The notes under the pieces: generated by a model
Database searches by the model: none
Seen by the model: only the letters and a program-made list of their open reading frames with translations
Told to the model about the DNA's origin: nothing
Position numbers and translations under genes: made by a program
Shown here: piece by piece, positions 26,860-35,846 of the stretch
Layout of the letters: each line of letters starts with the position of its first letter
Position numbering within the stretch: position 1 is the stretch's first letter
From: JAJDXW01 sp965214795
Lineage (GTDB): Bacteria > Pseudomonadota > Gammaproteobacteria > HK1
Length of the DNA: 64,000 nt
Assembly (NCBI GenBank): GCA_965214795.1
Contig: OZ243976.1
Coordinates: 5,084,001-5,148,000, forward strand
Reading direction: 5' to 3'

Positions 26860-27117
26860 TCACTCTCGCGTGATTCGCATGAAGACGGCGGTGGCTCCCC
26901 GATTTCGGTTCAGGCGCAGCGCCTCGAGGGCGATGGGCAGGTACGACGGCTCCCACGTCGACTCGGCGTCCGCCAGTTCTCTCTCTTCGTCGACCAGCGG
27001 CGTGAGAATGGCCCGGGGAACGGCGCGGTCGACCGTCTCGGCCCGAGGACGAGTGGCGGCCGCCATCAGCATCACGAAGAGGCCGAACGCGATGATGGGG
27101 GTACGGATGACGGGCAT
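26860..27117 (-). CDS. Small secreted protein of unknown function, possibly truncated
   Basis: 85 residues. A hydrophobic amino-terminal stretch (TPIIAFGLFVMLMAAATRPR) looks like a signal peptide ending near ARPRAE. The remainder contains ADAESTWEPSYLPIALEALR, reminiscent of the HEAT-like start of DUF3179-type proteins, and stops soon after. It starts at an ATG behind GGGAGGA. It lies next to the IS3 scrap, so it may be the surviving front of a longer gene. I do not recognise a function. Confidence 0.4.
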   Translation of the reverse strand: MPVIRTPIIAFGLFVMLMAAATRPRAETVDRAVPRAILTPLVDEERELADAESTWEPSYLPIALEALRLNRNRGATAVFMRITRE

Positions 27118-27287
27118 CGGAAATCCTCCCGGGCACTCGGGGACGGAGAACGCCGCGGCTCACGCTTGCCGCGGCCCGAGAATCGGCGCCCCACCTTGAA
27201 CTCCGACCGTTTCGACGGAAGAACGGACAGCGGGCGGACGCGGGTTCGGGCATACTTCGGGCGGGCCCACCACGCGACACGCCGCCG

Positions 27288-28472
27288 ATGAGCACCGCCT
27301 TCCTGCCGAACCGGCTCCCCGGCCTCGACTTCGGCCTCGGCGACGAAGCCGGCCTCATCCGCGACAGCGTGATGCGCTTCGCCTCGGACGAGATCGCGCC
27401 CCGGGCGGCGGCGATCGACGACACGAACGACTTCCCCGCCGACCTCTGGCCGAAGATGGGTGAGCTCGGCATCCTCGGGGTGACGGTGGAAGAGGAGTAC
27501 GGCGGGGTCGGGCTCGGCTACACCGAGCACTGCGTGGCGATGGAGGAGGTGAGCCGGGCCTCGGCCTCGGTGGGCTTGAGCTACGGGGCGCACTCGAACC
27601 TCTGCGTCAACCAGCTCCGGCGAAACGGGAGCGAGGAGCAGAAGCACCGCTACCTCCCGCCCCTCATTCGCGGCGAGCACGTCGGCGCGCTCGCGATGAG
27701 CGAGACGGGGGCGGGCTCGGACGTGATGAGCATGCGAACCCGGGCCGAACGCAAGGGCGACCGCTTCATCCTGAACGGCGGCAAGATGTGGATCACGAAC
27801 GGGCCGGATGCCGATACCCTGGTGGTCTACGCCCGCACCGACCCGGAGGCCGGAACCCGCGGGCTCACCGCGTTCATCGTCGAGAAGGGGTTCACCGGCT
27901 TCTCGACGGCGCAGAAGCTCGACAAGCTCGGGATGCGGGGCTCGAACACCTGCGAGCTCCTCTTCGACGACTGCGAGGTGCCGGCGGAGAACGTGCTCGG
28001 CGGGGTGGGCGAAGGGGCGCGGGTGCTCATGAGCGGCCTCGACTACGAGCGCCTCGTGCTCGCGGCCGGGCCCCTCGGCCTCATGCAGGCCTGCCTCGAC
28101 GTCGTGGTCCCCTACGTGCACGAACGCCGGCAGTTCGACCGGCCGATCGGCGAATTCCAGCTCATCCAGGGCAAGCTCGCCGACATGTACACCACCCTCA
28201 ACGCCTGCCGGGCCTACGTGTACGCGGTTGCGCAGGCGTGCGACCGGGGCGACGTGACCCGCAAGGACGCGGCCGGCGTCATCCTCTACGCGGCGGAGAA
28301 GTCGACGTGGATGGCGCTCGAGGCGATCCAGTGCCTCGGCGGGAACGGCTACGTCAACGAATTCCCGACCGGGCGCCTCCTCCGCGACGCGAAGCTCTAC
28401 GAGATCGGAGCCGGCACCTCCGAGATCCGGCGCATGCTCATCGGGCGCGAGCTGTTCCGGGAAACCGCCTGA
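27288..28472 (+). CDS. ivd: Isovaleryl-CoA dehydrogenase
   Basis: A 394-residue acyl-CoA dehydrogenase. Typical segments are YGGVGLGYTEHCVAMEEVSR, LAMSETGAGSDVMSM and WITNGPDADTLVVYARTD. The catalytic glutamate is in GLDYERLVLAAGPLGLMQA (~residue 253), the position used by isovaleryl-CoA dehydrogenases rather than the C-terminal one of short-chain enzymes. The end RRMLIGRELF is also typical. It oxidises isovaleryl-CoA to 3-methylcrotonyl-CoA in leucine breakdown. The carboxyltransferase gene for the next step starts 41 bases downstream, confirming the pathway. Confidence 0.93.
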   Translation: MSTAFLPNRLPGLDFGLGDEAGLIRDSVMRFASDEIAPRAAAIDDTNDFPADLWPKMGELGILGVTVEEEYGGVGLGYTEHCVAMEEVSRASASVGLSYGAHSNLCVNQLRRNGSEEQKHRYLPPLIRGEHVGALAMSETGAGSDVMSMRTRAERKGDRFILNGGKMWITNGPDADTLVVYARTDPEAGTRGLTAFIVEKGFTGFSTAQKLDKLGMRGSNTCELLFDDCEVPAENVLGGVGEGARVLMSGLDYERLVLAAGPLGLMQACLDVVVPYVHERRQFDRPIGEFQLIQGKLADMYTTLNACRAYVYAVAQACDRGDVTRKDAAGVILYAAEKSTWMALEAIQCLGGNGYVNEFPTGRLLRDAKLYEIGAGTSEIRRMLIGRELFRETA

Positions 28473-28513
28473 CGGCTCGCCGCGCGAGCGCGACGGAGAG
28501 GGAGCCGGACGCG

Positions 28514-30121
28514 ATGGCCGTCATCGAGAGCCGCGTGAACCCGCGGTCCGCCGAGTTCCGGGCGAACGCCGCGGCGATGGCGACCCTCGTCGAGGACCTC
28601 CGCGCCAAGGTCGCGGAGGTCGAGCGCGGCGGCGGCGAGCGGGCGCGCCGGCGCCACCTCGCCCGCGGCAAGCTCCTCCCGCGCGACCGGGTGCGCGAGC
28701 TTCTCGACCCGGGGGCTCCCATCCTCGAGCTCTCCCAGCTCGCGGCGTGGGACATGTACGGCGGCGACGCGCCGTCCGCGAGCCTCATCACCGGGGTCGG
28801 CCGGGTGAGTGGCGTCGAGTGCGTGGTCATCGCGAACGACGCGACGGTGAAGGGCGGCACCTACTACCCGATGGGGGTCAAGAAGCACCTCCGCGCTCAG
28901 GAAGTCGCCCTCCAGAACCACCTGCCGTGCATCTACCTCGTGGACTCGGGGGGCGCGTTCCTCCCTCTGCAGGACCAGGTGTTCCCGGACCGCGAACACT
29001 TCGGGCGGGCCTTCTACAATCAGGCGAACATGTCGGCGCGGGGGATCCCCCAGATCGCGGTGGTCATGGGCTCGTGCACCGCGGGCGGCGCCTACGTGCC
29101 CGCGATGTGCGACGAGAGCATCATCGTGCGCCGGCAGGGAACCATCTTTCTCGGGGGCCCGCCGCTGGTGAAGGCCGCGATCGGCGAGGTGGTGACCGCG
29201 GAGGAGCTGGGCGGGGCCGACGTGCACTCGCGGCAGTCCGGGGTCACCGACCACTACGCCCTCGACGACCATCACGCGCTCGCCATCGCGAGGCGCTGCA
29301 TCGCCCATCTCAACCGCAAGAAGGGCGTCGCCCTCGATCTTCGCGAGCCCGCGCCTCCCCGCTACGATCCGGCCGAGCTGGGGGGCATCATCCCGAGCGA
29401 CCCGCGCCGGCCCTACGAGGTGCGCGAGGTCATCGCCCGCATCGTGGACGACAGCCGCTTCCACGAATTCAAGCAACTCTACGGAGCCACCCTCGTCTGC
29501 GGCTTCGCCCACCTCAACGGCTATCCGGTCGGCATCCTCGCGAACCAGGGGATCCTCTTCTCCGAGTCCTCCCTCAAAGCGGCCCACTTCATCGAGCTCT
29601 GCGGGCAGCGCGGGGTCCCCCTCGTCTTCCTCCAGAACATCACCGGCTACATGGTGGGGCGCAAGTACGAGGCGGGCGGGATCGCGAAGGACGGCGCGAA
29701 GATGGTGACCGCGGTCGCAACGGTGCAGGTGCCCAAGCTCACCGTCATCATCGGGGGGAGCTTCGGGGCCGGGAACTACGGCATGTGCGGGCGCGCCTAC
29801 GGCCCGCGGTTCCTGTGGATGTGGCCGAACGCACGGATCTCGGTGATGGGAGGGGAACAGGCCGCCTCGGTGCTCGCCACGGTCCGCCGGGACAACCTCG
29901 AGGCGCGGGGCGAGTCCTGGAGCGCGGAGGAGGAAGAAGCGTTCAAGGCCCCGATACGAGAGCAGTACGAGCACGAGGGCCACCCCTACTACGCGAGCGC
30001 ACGCCTCTGGGACGACGGGATCATCGACCCCGCCGAGACCCGCACCGTGCTCTCGCTCGGGCTCTCCGCCGCCCTCAACGCCCCGCCCCGCGAGACCCGC
30101 TTCGGCGTCTTCCGGATGTAG
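28514..30121 (+). CDS. mccB: Methylcrotonyl-CoA carboxylase, carboxyltransferase (beta) subunit
   Basis: A 535-residue carboxyltransferase, the usual size for the beta subunit of methylcrotonyl-CoA carboxylase. It has LLPRDRVRELLDPGAPILEL near the start, VMGSCTAGGAYVPAMCDE and TIFLGGPPLVKAA, and in the second half FLQNITGYMVGRKYEAGGIA and FGAGNYGMCGRAYGPRFLWM. It transfers CO2 from biotin to 3-methylcrotonyl-CoA. It follows ivd in one operon. The biotin-carrying alpha subunit is separated from it by ~9 kb of mostly accessory DNA. Confidence 0.93.
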   Translation: MAVIESRVNPRSAEFRANAAAMATLVEDLRAKVAEVERGGGERARRRHLARGKLLPRDRVRELLDPGAPILELSQLAAWDMYGGDAPSASLITGVGRVSGVECVVIANDATVKGGTYYPMGVKKHLRAQEVALQNHLPCIYLVDSGGAFLPLQDQVFPDREHFGRAFYNQANMSARGIPQIAVVMGSCTAGGAYVPAMCDESIIVRRQGTIFLGGPPLVKAAIGEVVTAEELGGADVHSRQSGVTDHYALDDHHALAIARRCIAHLNRKKGVALDLREPAPPRYDPAELGGIIPSDPRRPYEVREVIARIVDDSRFHEFKQLYGATLVCGFAHLNGYPVGILANQGILFSESSLKAAHFIELCGQRGVPLVFLQNITGYMVGRKYEAGGIAKDGAKMVTAVATVQVPKLTVIIGGSFGAGNYGMCGRAYGPRFLWMWPNARISVMGGEQAASVLATVRRDNLEARGESWSAEEEEAFKAPIREQYEHEGHPYYASARLWDDGIIDPAETRTVLSLGLSAALNAPPRETRFGVFRM

Positions 30122-30340
30122 CCGCCTGGGCTTTCCCACCCACCCGCCGACCGGGCGGCCAGGGCGGGCGGGCTTCGTCACCACCCGCGCCGCGGACCTC
30201 GCGCACGGGCGGAAGGGACGGCATTCCGCAACACCCGACGGGCGGGCCGTCCGGGGACTCGTCACCGCCACCACGGGCGAGGCGGAGGGCAGGCCACCAA
30301 GCATGACGCCAAGCACGGCAGGCAGGCATGCCCCGGGGGC

Positions 30341-30513
30341 AGGGATCGTCTTTTGTCCGGCGACGAGTGAACCGGACATGTTCAGCAGGCCCACGGGGAA
30401 CGCATCCGGTCGTCCGCGTGTCGGTTCGAGCCACATAAAGCTGCCTTCGATCGCGCGGCCGGCCGATCCGCACCCGCTTGCCGGCACTCGGTCACGACAA
30501 AAAATGGTCCTGG
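30341..30513 (+). repeat. Interspersed palindromic element MITE-2, copy B
   Basis: Begins with GGATCGTCTTTTGTCCGGCG and ends with ACTCGGTCACGACAAAAAAT GGTCC. Read inward from the right end on the other strand, this gives AGGACCATT TTTTGTCGTGACC, so the two ends form an imperfect inverted repeat of about 30 bases. Its interior matches copies A and C. It lies in the 445-base gap after mccB. No coding function is apparent. Confidence 0.7.
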
Positions 30514-30566
30514 CCCCGGGGGAGTTGTACTTGACGGTTCCCCGAACAACTGCGAGGAGCACCGCC

Positions 30567-30779
30567 ATGAACGCCACTGCTTCGGACACCCCGTCCGTCC
30601 CCGACGAGGCGCTCGAGGACGTCTCGGGTGGGATCCAGCCCCCTGGGGTCCCCTCGAACCCGCTCGGACACCCCGACGACATCAAGCCCAACGACGACAA
30701 CGATGGCTCCACGAGCTGGACGCCACCGGCAAAGCCCTGGTCGGTGCCGGGGAAGCCCTGGACCCCGGCGGGCAACTAG
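30567..30779 (+). CDS. Candidate double-glycine-leader peptide precursor, Pro/Trp-rich
   Basis: A 70-residue peptide starting at an ATG behind GCGAGGAGC. Residues 13-22, DEALEDVSGG, match the ...LxxVxGG cleavage motif of double-glycine leaders recognised by C39-type transporters and many RiPP systems. The 48-residue remainder is acidic in the middle (PNDDNDG) and ends with the repeated motif SWTPPAKPWSVPGKPWTP (three W-x-P-type units), with no cysteine. No modification enzyme, C39 transporter or immunity gene is visible in the neighbourhood. The leader resemblance is seen directly; a secreted or modified peptide product is inference. It could instead be a short unrelated ORF, although start, SD and composition look genuine. 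Confidence 0.5.
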   Translation: MNATASDTPSVPDEALEDVSGGIQPPGVPSNPLGHPDDIKPNDDNDGSTSWTPPAKPWSVPGKPWTPAGN

Positions 30780-31204
30780 TCGGCCGGGAGACAGACAGCC
30801 GGCCTCGGCCACGGTGGGATCCACGGCGGTCTGCAGAGCCGTCGAGAGTGGATGAAGCAGCACGCGCCGGGGTGCCCCATGCAGGGGTTTGCACATGAGG
30901 CCGCATGCTCTGGTACAAGAACCGTGTCCAGATGGGGCTGGCGCATGTAGATCAAGATGATAGCGAGGGAACGCCAGCCGCAAGGGAGAAAGGGACCGGG
31001 GTGCGGCAGGCATGCCGGCCCACAGCCGGCGTGGCGGTACCGGAAGACCTGCTCACGCCCTCCGGCGCCTCTCCGCACTGGTTCGAAGACAGCGAAATGC
31101 CGCGGATTCGTGTCAAGAGCGGATTGAACGTATGCTATGAGTCTCCCGCCCCCCACAGGGGGGAGCTGGGCGACACGCAGTGCCCACAGCCGGAGGAATC
31201 GAGG
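30780..31204. other. 425-base gap without recognised gene
   Basis: Follows the candidate peptide gene. Contains several GC-rich dyads (for example CCGCCCCCCACAGGGGGG near 31148) and no frame with recognisable protein similarity. A plausible promoter for the next two genes may lie near TTGAACGTATGCTATGAG at 31123-31140, but this is weak. Confidence 0.35.
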
Positions 31205-31381
31205 ATGACCAACCAGAAGCAGGAAGCACACGTCGTCAAGCGACCGACCGAAGTGGATGAAGAATGGTTCGACCGCATCCGACGTGCGAAAACTGCTCGG
31301 GAGCAAGCTCAGAAGGCTCGTGAAGGCAGACCAGCCGTCAATCCTCTGTCCCGCACGCCCCTGCCGCTGAATCATGACTGA
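31205..31381 (+). CDS. Small charged protein preceding the SDH-type protein
   Basis: 58 residues starting at an ATG with a strong GGAGG site 8 bases upstream. The composition is highly charged: the middle RIRRAKTAREQAQKAREGRP is likely a single amphipathic helix, with no membrane segment or cysteine. The stop overlaps the start of the next gene by 8 bases, indicating coupled translation and probably a partner or regulatory role for the SDH-like protein. I do not recognise the family. Confidence 0.55.
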   Translation: MTNQKQEAHVVKRPTEVDEEWFDRIRRAKTAREQAQKAREGRPAVNPLSRTPLPLNHD

Positions 31382-32231
31382 GCCGACACCGGGGCGAAGC
31401 CCACTGTACGAGGCGCATCACGCGCCTCGGTACCAGCGCCAATCGCTGATTCGCAGCTATCAGGAAACCTACTCGTGCCGGCTTGTGGTCATGATGGACT
31501 ACTTGTTCCCGCACAGCGTCACGTTGTTCGAGGAGACACTGCACGACGCGAACGCTGACGAGAACCTTCACGTCATGCTGCACACGCTCGGCGGGGATGG
31601 AGAAACGGCACTCCGGCTCGTCCGGCAAGCGCAATCCCGATGCGACAAACTCACCGTCATCGTTCCAGACCAAGCGAAGAGCGCGGGAACCCTGTTCGTA
31701 CTCGGTGCCGATCACGTACTCATGGGTCCGACAAGCGATCTCGGCCCGATCGATCCCCAATTTCGCCTCTCAAGTGGAGCGTTCGCGTCCGGAAAAGCGA
31801 TCATCGCGGCAGTCGAAGACGCCGAGCAACGTATTCAAGCCAACCCGGAAACATATCCACTGCATGCGTCACTGTTGAACGACATCACGGCCCTTCTCGT
31901 GCAGCAAGCGAAGGACGCGATTGCACGTACCGATGACCAGTTGAAGGAGGCGCTAGCCTGCGTAGAAGGACGGAAGGAGGACCAGATCACTGAACTCGCG
32001 AAAAGGCTGCGAAAGACGTTGATAGAGAACCCGCAGAGCCATGGGACGGCAATATCAGCCTACCATGCAAAGGAACTTGGTTTACCGGTTCAACAAGCAT
32101 CAGGCCCCGAGGCGCAATGGAAAGAAATCTGGTGCATGTGGGCCAAGTACGCAGCTCTCAATGCCACAGCAATCTACGAGGGACAAACAGCATCTCAGGT
32201 ATTCCCTCGACCACATCAGGAGCCAATGTAG
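31374..32231 (+). CDS. SDH-type serine protease/ClpP-fold protein (PF01972-like)
   Basis: 285 residues with the crotonase/ClpP fold of the SDH (serine dehydrogenase proteinase) group. MLHTLGGDGETALRLVRQA at ~68-86 resembles the oxyanion strand. VPDQAKSAGTLFVLGADHVL at ~98-115 contains the candidate nucleophile Ser103, and MGPTSDLGPIDPQF at ~117-130 is the family hallmark. A helical region with KEDQITELAKRLRKTLIENP follows. No signal peptide or membrane segment is seen, so it is probably cytoplasmic. Such proteins are poorly characterised. The coupled 58-residue partner and the position between accessory genes suggest a mobile functional pair. Confidence 0.78.
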   Translation: MTEPTPGRSPLYEAHHAPRYQRQSLIRSYQETYSCRLVVMMDYLFPHSVTLFEETLHDANADENLHVMLHTLGGDGETALRLVRQAQSRCDKLTVIVPDQAKSAGTLFVLGADHVLMGPTSDLGPIDPQFRLSSGAFASGKAIIAAVEDAEQRIQANPETYPLHASLLNDITALLVQQAKDAIARTDDQLKEALACVEGRKEDQITELAKRLRKTLIENPQSHGTAISAYHAKELGLPVQQASGPEAQWKEIWCMWAKYAALNATAIYEGQTASQVFPRPHQEPM

Positions 32232-32276
32232 AGGCGTGACGATAGTCTTGCAGCCGCTTGTCCGACTCGTGAAACG

Positions 32277-32567
32277 TCAGCTCCAGATACAGCCAGGATG
32301 AGAACCAACTCTGGCCTGGCCCCCACGTCGCCATATCGGGAGCTCGCTGTTGCGCCATTGCCGGTATTCCTCCATCGTGTCGAAGGCGCGGAAACGCGCA
32401 TCGTCGAGGACCGGTTTGTAGGTGCGAACGAACCCGTGTTTCAACCGCAATTCAAGCGGACGCCGGACGGCGACACCGAACTCCGCCCACCATTCGGCGT
32501 CGACGGTGTTTGGCTCGTTCACGGTGCTGGATCCGCTCCCGGTTTCTCCGATTTCAGAGAGCCCCAT
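32277..32567 (-). CDS. Hypothetical protein, 96 residues
   Basis: The translation contains VDAEWWAEFGVAVRRPLELR and KPVLDDARFRAFDTMEEYRQ followed by WRNSELPIW. The second segment resembles a short conserved block (RFRxFxTMEEYRxW) seen in small proteins encoded next to nucleotidyltransferase or toxin-antitoxin genes, but I cannot name it. The last ~20 residues look unlike the rest and may result from a frameshift. It is convergent with the SDH gene. Confidence 0.4.
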   Translation of the reverse strand: MGLSEIGETGSGSSTVNEPNTVDAEWWAEFGVAVRRPLELRLKHGFVRTYKPVLDDARFRAFDTMEEYRQWRNSELPIWRRGGQARVGSHPGCIWS

Positions 32568-33247
32568 CGTGGCAGCCTGGGGTCGGTGCGTCAACCGAGC
32601 TATTCTGTCAGGAACAAATGGTCCCCTCTCTGCCAACATCGTTGAAGCTGGGGCTACCCTTCTGCCGCACGCTCCGCCTCGGTAAGGGGCGCATCCGAGA
32701 ACCAAGCCACTTGCGGGCGCACCGAACGCCGGCATGTTCGTATCGGCACCAAAACGCGAACCTGGATCCTGATCCTGTGGCCACTCGTGAAGCGCACTCC
32801 GCACCGGGCGGCAATCGCGGCCGTCGCCGGCCTGTCACTCATCTCCTGGGGATAGTCGGAATCAACATGGCGGCCGGGCCGGAGCGTGGTACGCTGCCGG
32901 TGCCGCAATCAGCGGAGCGGGGCGGCCCGGCGGAAGGAACGCGGAACGACCTCGTGTCAGGCATCTCGGGGGGACGGAAGGTCGTACAGCCCCGGGCCGA
33001 CGCGGCCGGCCGCGTCCTCCGGGTTGTCGTGCACGCGCTGGTCGAGCATCAGGCAGCGGACGCACGAGGAGAACTGGTCGCGGGGCGATCGTGGACCACA
33101 ATCCGCTCCTCCACCTACGGCTTCCGCCGCCCCGCGGACTCGGCCCGTCCTCGCGCCGTCTCCGGTTCGTAGCACCACACACCCGTGCCCGCAGGTTTCC
33201 GGTTTCCCGTCGAAATGGGCGGAAAAATCGAGGACCCGCGCGCGTTC
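32568..33247. other. 680-base gap without recognised gene
   Basis: Open frames here are shadows with arginine- and proline-rich translations. The stretch GGGCCGGAGCGTGGTACGCT near 32877 is repeated with two differences near 35953 (GGGCCGGAGCATGGTACGCT), upstream of the enoyl-CoA hydratase gene. The two sites flank the restriction-modification pair. Confidence 0.4.
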
Positions 33248-34171
33248 TCATGTGGCCCGAGTCGCCTCGATGAAGTCCGCCAAGTCGGACAGGCGATGAC
33301 TCCAGAAGATGGTGAGTCCCTCCGCCTGCGCCGTCTCGAGATTCGTCGGATTGAACACCCCGGTGATGACGGCCCCGGGTACGGTCTGACGATGTCCGAA
33401 GCCGGCAATCCAAGTTCGTGCCTTGCCCGCCGCTTCATGATTGATCCGTTTGAAGGAGTTCACCGCGCTGTTGGACGCCTTGCATTCCACGGGCATCACG
33501 CGGCGGTCATGGAGACGGATCACGATGTCGGCGCGTGCATCCCCGAGCTTGCTCTCTCCGCAAAACTCGCCAAGACCGGGGGCGGCATCCAAGGTCGGCA
33601 TGTTACGCGAGGCTACTTCAACAAAGCCCATGTCCCGGAGGGTGATTTTGACGCTCTCCTCCTGCCGCTTCTTGGCGTCCGACCGCCGTGAAGTCTCGAC
33701 CTTGCGGGCCGCGACGAGAGCGGCCGATGCGATCACCGCCCGGTCGCGCTCGTGGGGGGTGGGGGCACGATCCTCCCCGATCCACGGGAAGCGATGCGGG
33801 TCGATGATGTGCAGAACGATATTGCGAATGCGGCTCGCCTCCTCCGGATTGCCGTGCAGCGCAGCGGCCGACAGCGTCGACTCGGCCAGAGTCTTGAGAT
33901 CGTCTTCCGAGACGGGAGGCGCCGCGAGATAGCGGAAAGCCGTCAGGGAATCCCCCTCCCGGACCAGGTCGAGCATCGTATCGGGGCCGCTCGAGTCCTC
34001 GGCCAACACGGGAAGCTGATCGATGATCCGACCGAAGATGGGCGCGAAGTCGTTGAAAAAATCAGAGTAAAGTGCGAGCGGTTCGTCCAGCCGTTGGCTC
34101 CGGAACAGCTCCCTGGACGTCGCGGAGTCGTGGGTCAGTTCTTCCAACGTCCAGCTCCTGGGCTCTCTCAT
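33248..34171 (-). CDS. XamI-family type II restriction endonuclease
   Basis: A 307-residue protein. The C-terminal part shows GEFCGESKLGDARADIVIRL and VMPVECKASNSAVNSFKRIN, then GVFNPTNL and IFWSHRLSDLADFI, which is the XamI restriction enzyme family pattern. D215, E229 and K231 (ADIVI...VECKAS) fit a PD-(D/E)xK active site. XamI cuts GTCGAC; the specificity here is not proven. The start overlaps the end of the methyltransferase gene by ~110 bases in another frame, giving a compact methylase-endonuclease order. The gene looks complete. Confidence 0.82.
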   Translation of the reverse strand: MREPRSWTLEELTHDSATSRELFRSQRLDEPLALYSDFFNDFAPIFGRIIDQLPVLAEDSSGPDTMLDLVREGDSLTAFRYLAAPPVSEDDLKTLAESTLSAAALHGNPEEASRIRNIVLHIIDPHRFPWIGEDRAPTPHERDRAVIASAALVAARKVETSRRSDAKKRQEESVKITLRDMGFVEVASRNMPTLDAAPGLGEFCGESKLGDARADIVIRLHDRRVMPVECKASNSAVNSFKRINHEAAGKARTWIAGFGHRQTVPGAVITGVFNPTNLETAQAEGLTIFWSHRLSDLADFIEATRAT

Positions 34172-35846
34172 TCAGCTGCCCCAGTGACGGTATCGGGATT
34201 CGTTCGAGCTCCCTCGGTTCGAACTTCGTGAGCCCGCCCGCGTAGGTGCGCCCGGAAGATACGCAGACGTTTTCCTGCAGCCAGGCGCTAAGAGCGTCGA
34301 GAATCGGGTCGGGCATCGGGTCTCGGGGATAGAGCCCGTGAGCGATGTTGACGTGGCGGGCACCGCAGGGATTCCTGACGAACGCCGGTGAACGGCGCGC
34401 CATGTAGGTGCAGAGGATGGGAGCCGGGGGCCTCAGGGCGACGGCCCACCATGCGCGCCGATGCCTCGCGACATAGGAGCGGTCGGCGCCCCTCAGCTTG
34501 GCCCATTCGAGGAAACGCCGAACTTGCGAGCACTCGTCGTCGCCGAGTTCGCCGAGGTCGGCCGGGAGGTCGATCACGCGACGAAGCCCCGCCAACGACA
34601 CGAGCCGGGGGGCCGCGGCGAACAGCTCGCGGGCCTTGGTAACGGCGGGCACGGACACGGAGTCGGGTAGCGTGCCCGAGTACTCCCCTGCGATCCAGAC
34701 CGAGTTGCAGCCGGTCACCTGACCGCGATGGACCCGGCAAAGCTCCCCGAGACTCGTGCGACCGCCCCGCGCACGGGCTGCTTCGGGCCGCAGGAGCGAA
34801 GACCAGCGGTGAGTCTCGTCAAGGCGCGACCAGGAAACGGGTCGGCCCGCCCGCAAGTCACCCAGGCGGCCCGGATCCGCAACGGAGCGAAGCCTGAGCC
34901 GTCGTTCTCGAGCCCCAACGCGAAAACAGGTGATCGCGCCAGTGGTCGCCGCATCGGCGAACGGCATGGCCCGGGGATCGATGACATGTACGAAGGCGCC
35001 CCCGAGGCGGTTGGTGAGCAGTCTGCGCAAGACCGCGCCGTAGTTCACGTCGAGCCACTCCGCCGACGTGACGAACGCACCGTAGTCGCCGGTCCGGGCA
35101 AGCTCGCAAGTCTTCAGGAAGAAGTGGATGTGCAGACCCGCGAGCCGGCTCGCCTTGAGGCGATTGGCGGCGGCCACTCCTGCCATCCAGTCTTTCCAGC
35201 GAGCGGAAATGTCGTGGTGCCGGACATAGGGCGGGTTGCCGAGAAACAGCGTCGGGCCGTCGGCGGCCGGAAGGGATATCGCCCGATAGTCTTCCAGGTA
35301 CACGGTGAGGCGCCTGTCCATGCTCGACGCGGCGGCATTGGCGCGCAGCATGAGGGCCGCCAGGGGTTCGATCTCGACAGCCACCAGCTCGGCGTCGGGG
35401 AACGCCGTGCCGGCCGCGAGGAGGAAACGCCCCGAGCCGGCACCTGGGTCGACGATTCGCACCGGGGGTTTCTCGCCGGTGGCCCAGGCGATCATGGCGT
35501 CGACGATGATCCGCGGGGTATAGACCGCCCCCTGCCGGCGGCGGACCTCCGGCGAACGAAGGCGGCAAAAGGCGTTGCCAAGCGGATCTTCCCCCCGGAC
35601 GATCGCCTCGCGAACCTGCCTCAGGTGGCTCGGATGGGGAGCCCGGCCCTCGGGAACGACCGCGCGTTCCGCCTCCGTAAGGGGCGCATTCGGACCCGCC
35701 GCGGCAAACGCGAGCGCCGCGAGTTCGGGCTCGGATGCGATGGGTATCGCCACCCCGTCTTGTGCCGGTCCACCTCGCAGGGAATCCGCGACCGCGCTCC
35801 GCACATGCTCTCCGGTCACCGCCAAGTCCAGGTGCTGCTGCGCCAT
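34062..35846 (-). CDS. N6-adenine DNA methyltransferase of the XamI-like system
   Basis: A 594-residue class I methyltransferase. YTPRIIVDAMIAWA is followed by SAM-binding motif I IVDPGAGSGRFLLAAG at ~131-146, acidic VAVEIEPLAALMLRANA, and catalytic motif IV LFLGNPPYV at ~200-208. The C-terminal part (GCNSVWIAGEYSG, then NIAHGLYP) is the target-recognition region of Eco57I/TaqI-like enzymes. It should protect host DNA by adenine methylation at the endonuclease site. The start chosen is the ATG at 35846; the frame is open to 35894. The long overlap with the endonuclease gene suggests translational control. Confidence 0.86.
   Translation of the reverse strand: MAQQHLDLAVTGEHVRSAVADSLRGGPAQDGVAIPIASEPELAALAFAAAGPNAPLTEAERAVVPEGRAPHPSHLRQVREAIVRGEDPLGNAFCRLRSPEVRRRQGAVYTPRIIVDAMIAWATGEKPPVRIVDPGAGSGRFLLAAGTAFPDAELVAVEIEPLAALMLRANAAASSMDRRLTVYLEDYRAISLPAADGPTLFLGNPPYVRHHDISARWKDWMAGVAAANRLKASRLAGLHIHFFLKTCELARTGDYGAFVTSAEWLDVNYGAVLRRLLTNRLGGAFVHVIDPRAMPFADAATTGAITCFRVGARERRLRLRSVADPGRLGDLRAGRPVSWSRLDETHRWSSLLRPEAARARGGRTSLGELCRVHRGQVTGCNSVWIAGEYSGTLPDSVSVPAVTKARELFAAAPRLVSLAGLRRVIDLPADLGELGDDECSQVRRFLEWAKLRGADRSYVARHRRAWWAVALRPPAPILCTYMARRSPAFVRNPCGARHVNIAHGLYPRDPMPDPILDALSAWLQENVCVSSGRTYAGGLTKFEPRELERIPIPSLGQLNERAQELDVGRTDPRLRDVQGAVPEPTAGRTARTLL

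Noticed and set aside
28397..30775. 792-codon minus-strand frame
   Set aside because: Antisense shadow of ivd/mccB; it also runs through a repeat and the candidate peptide gene.
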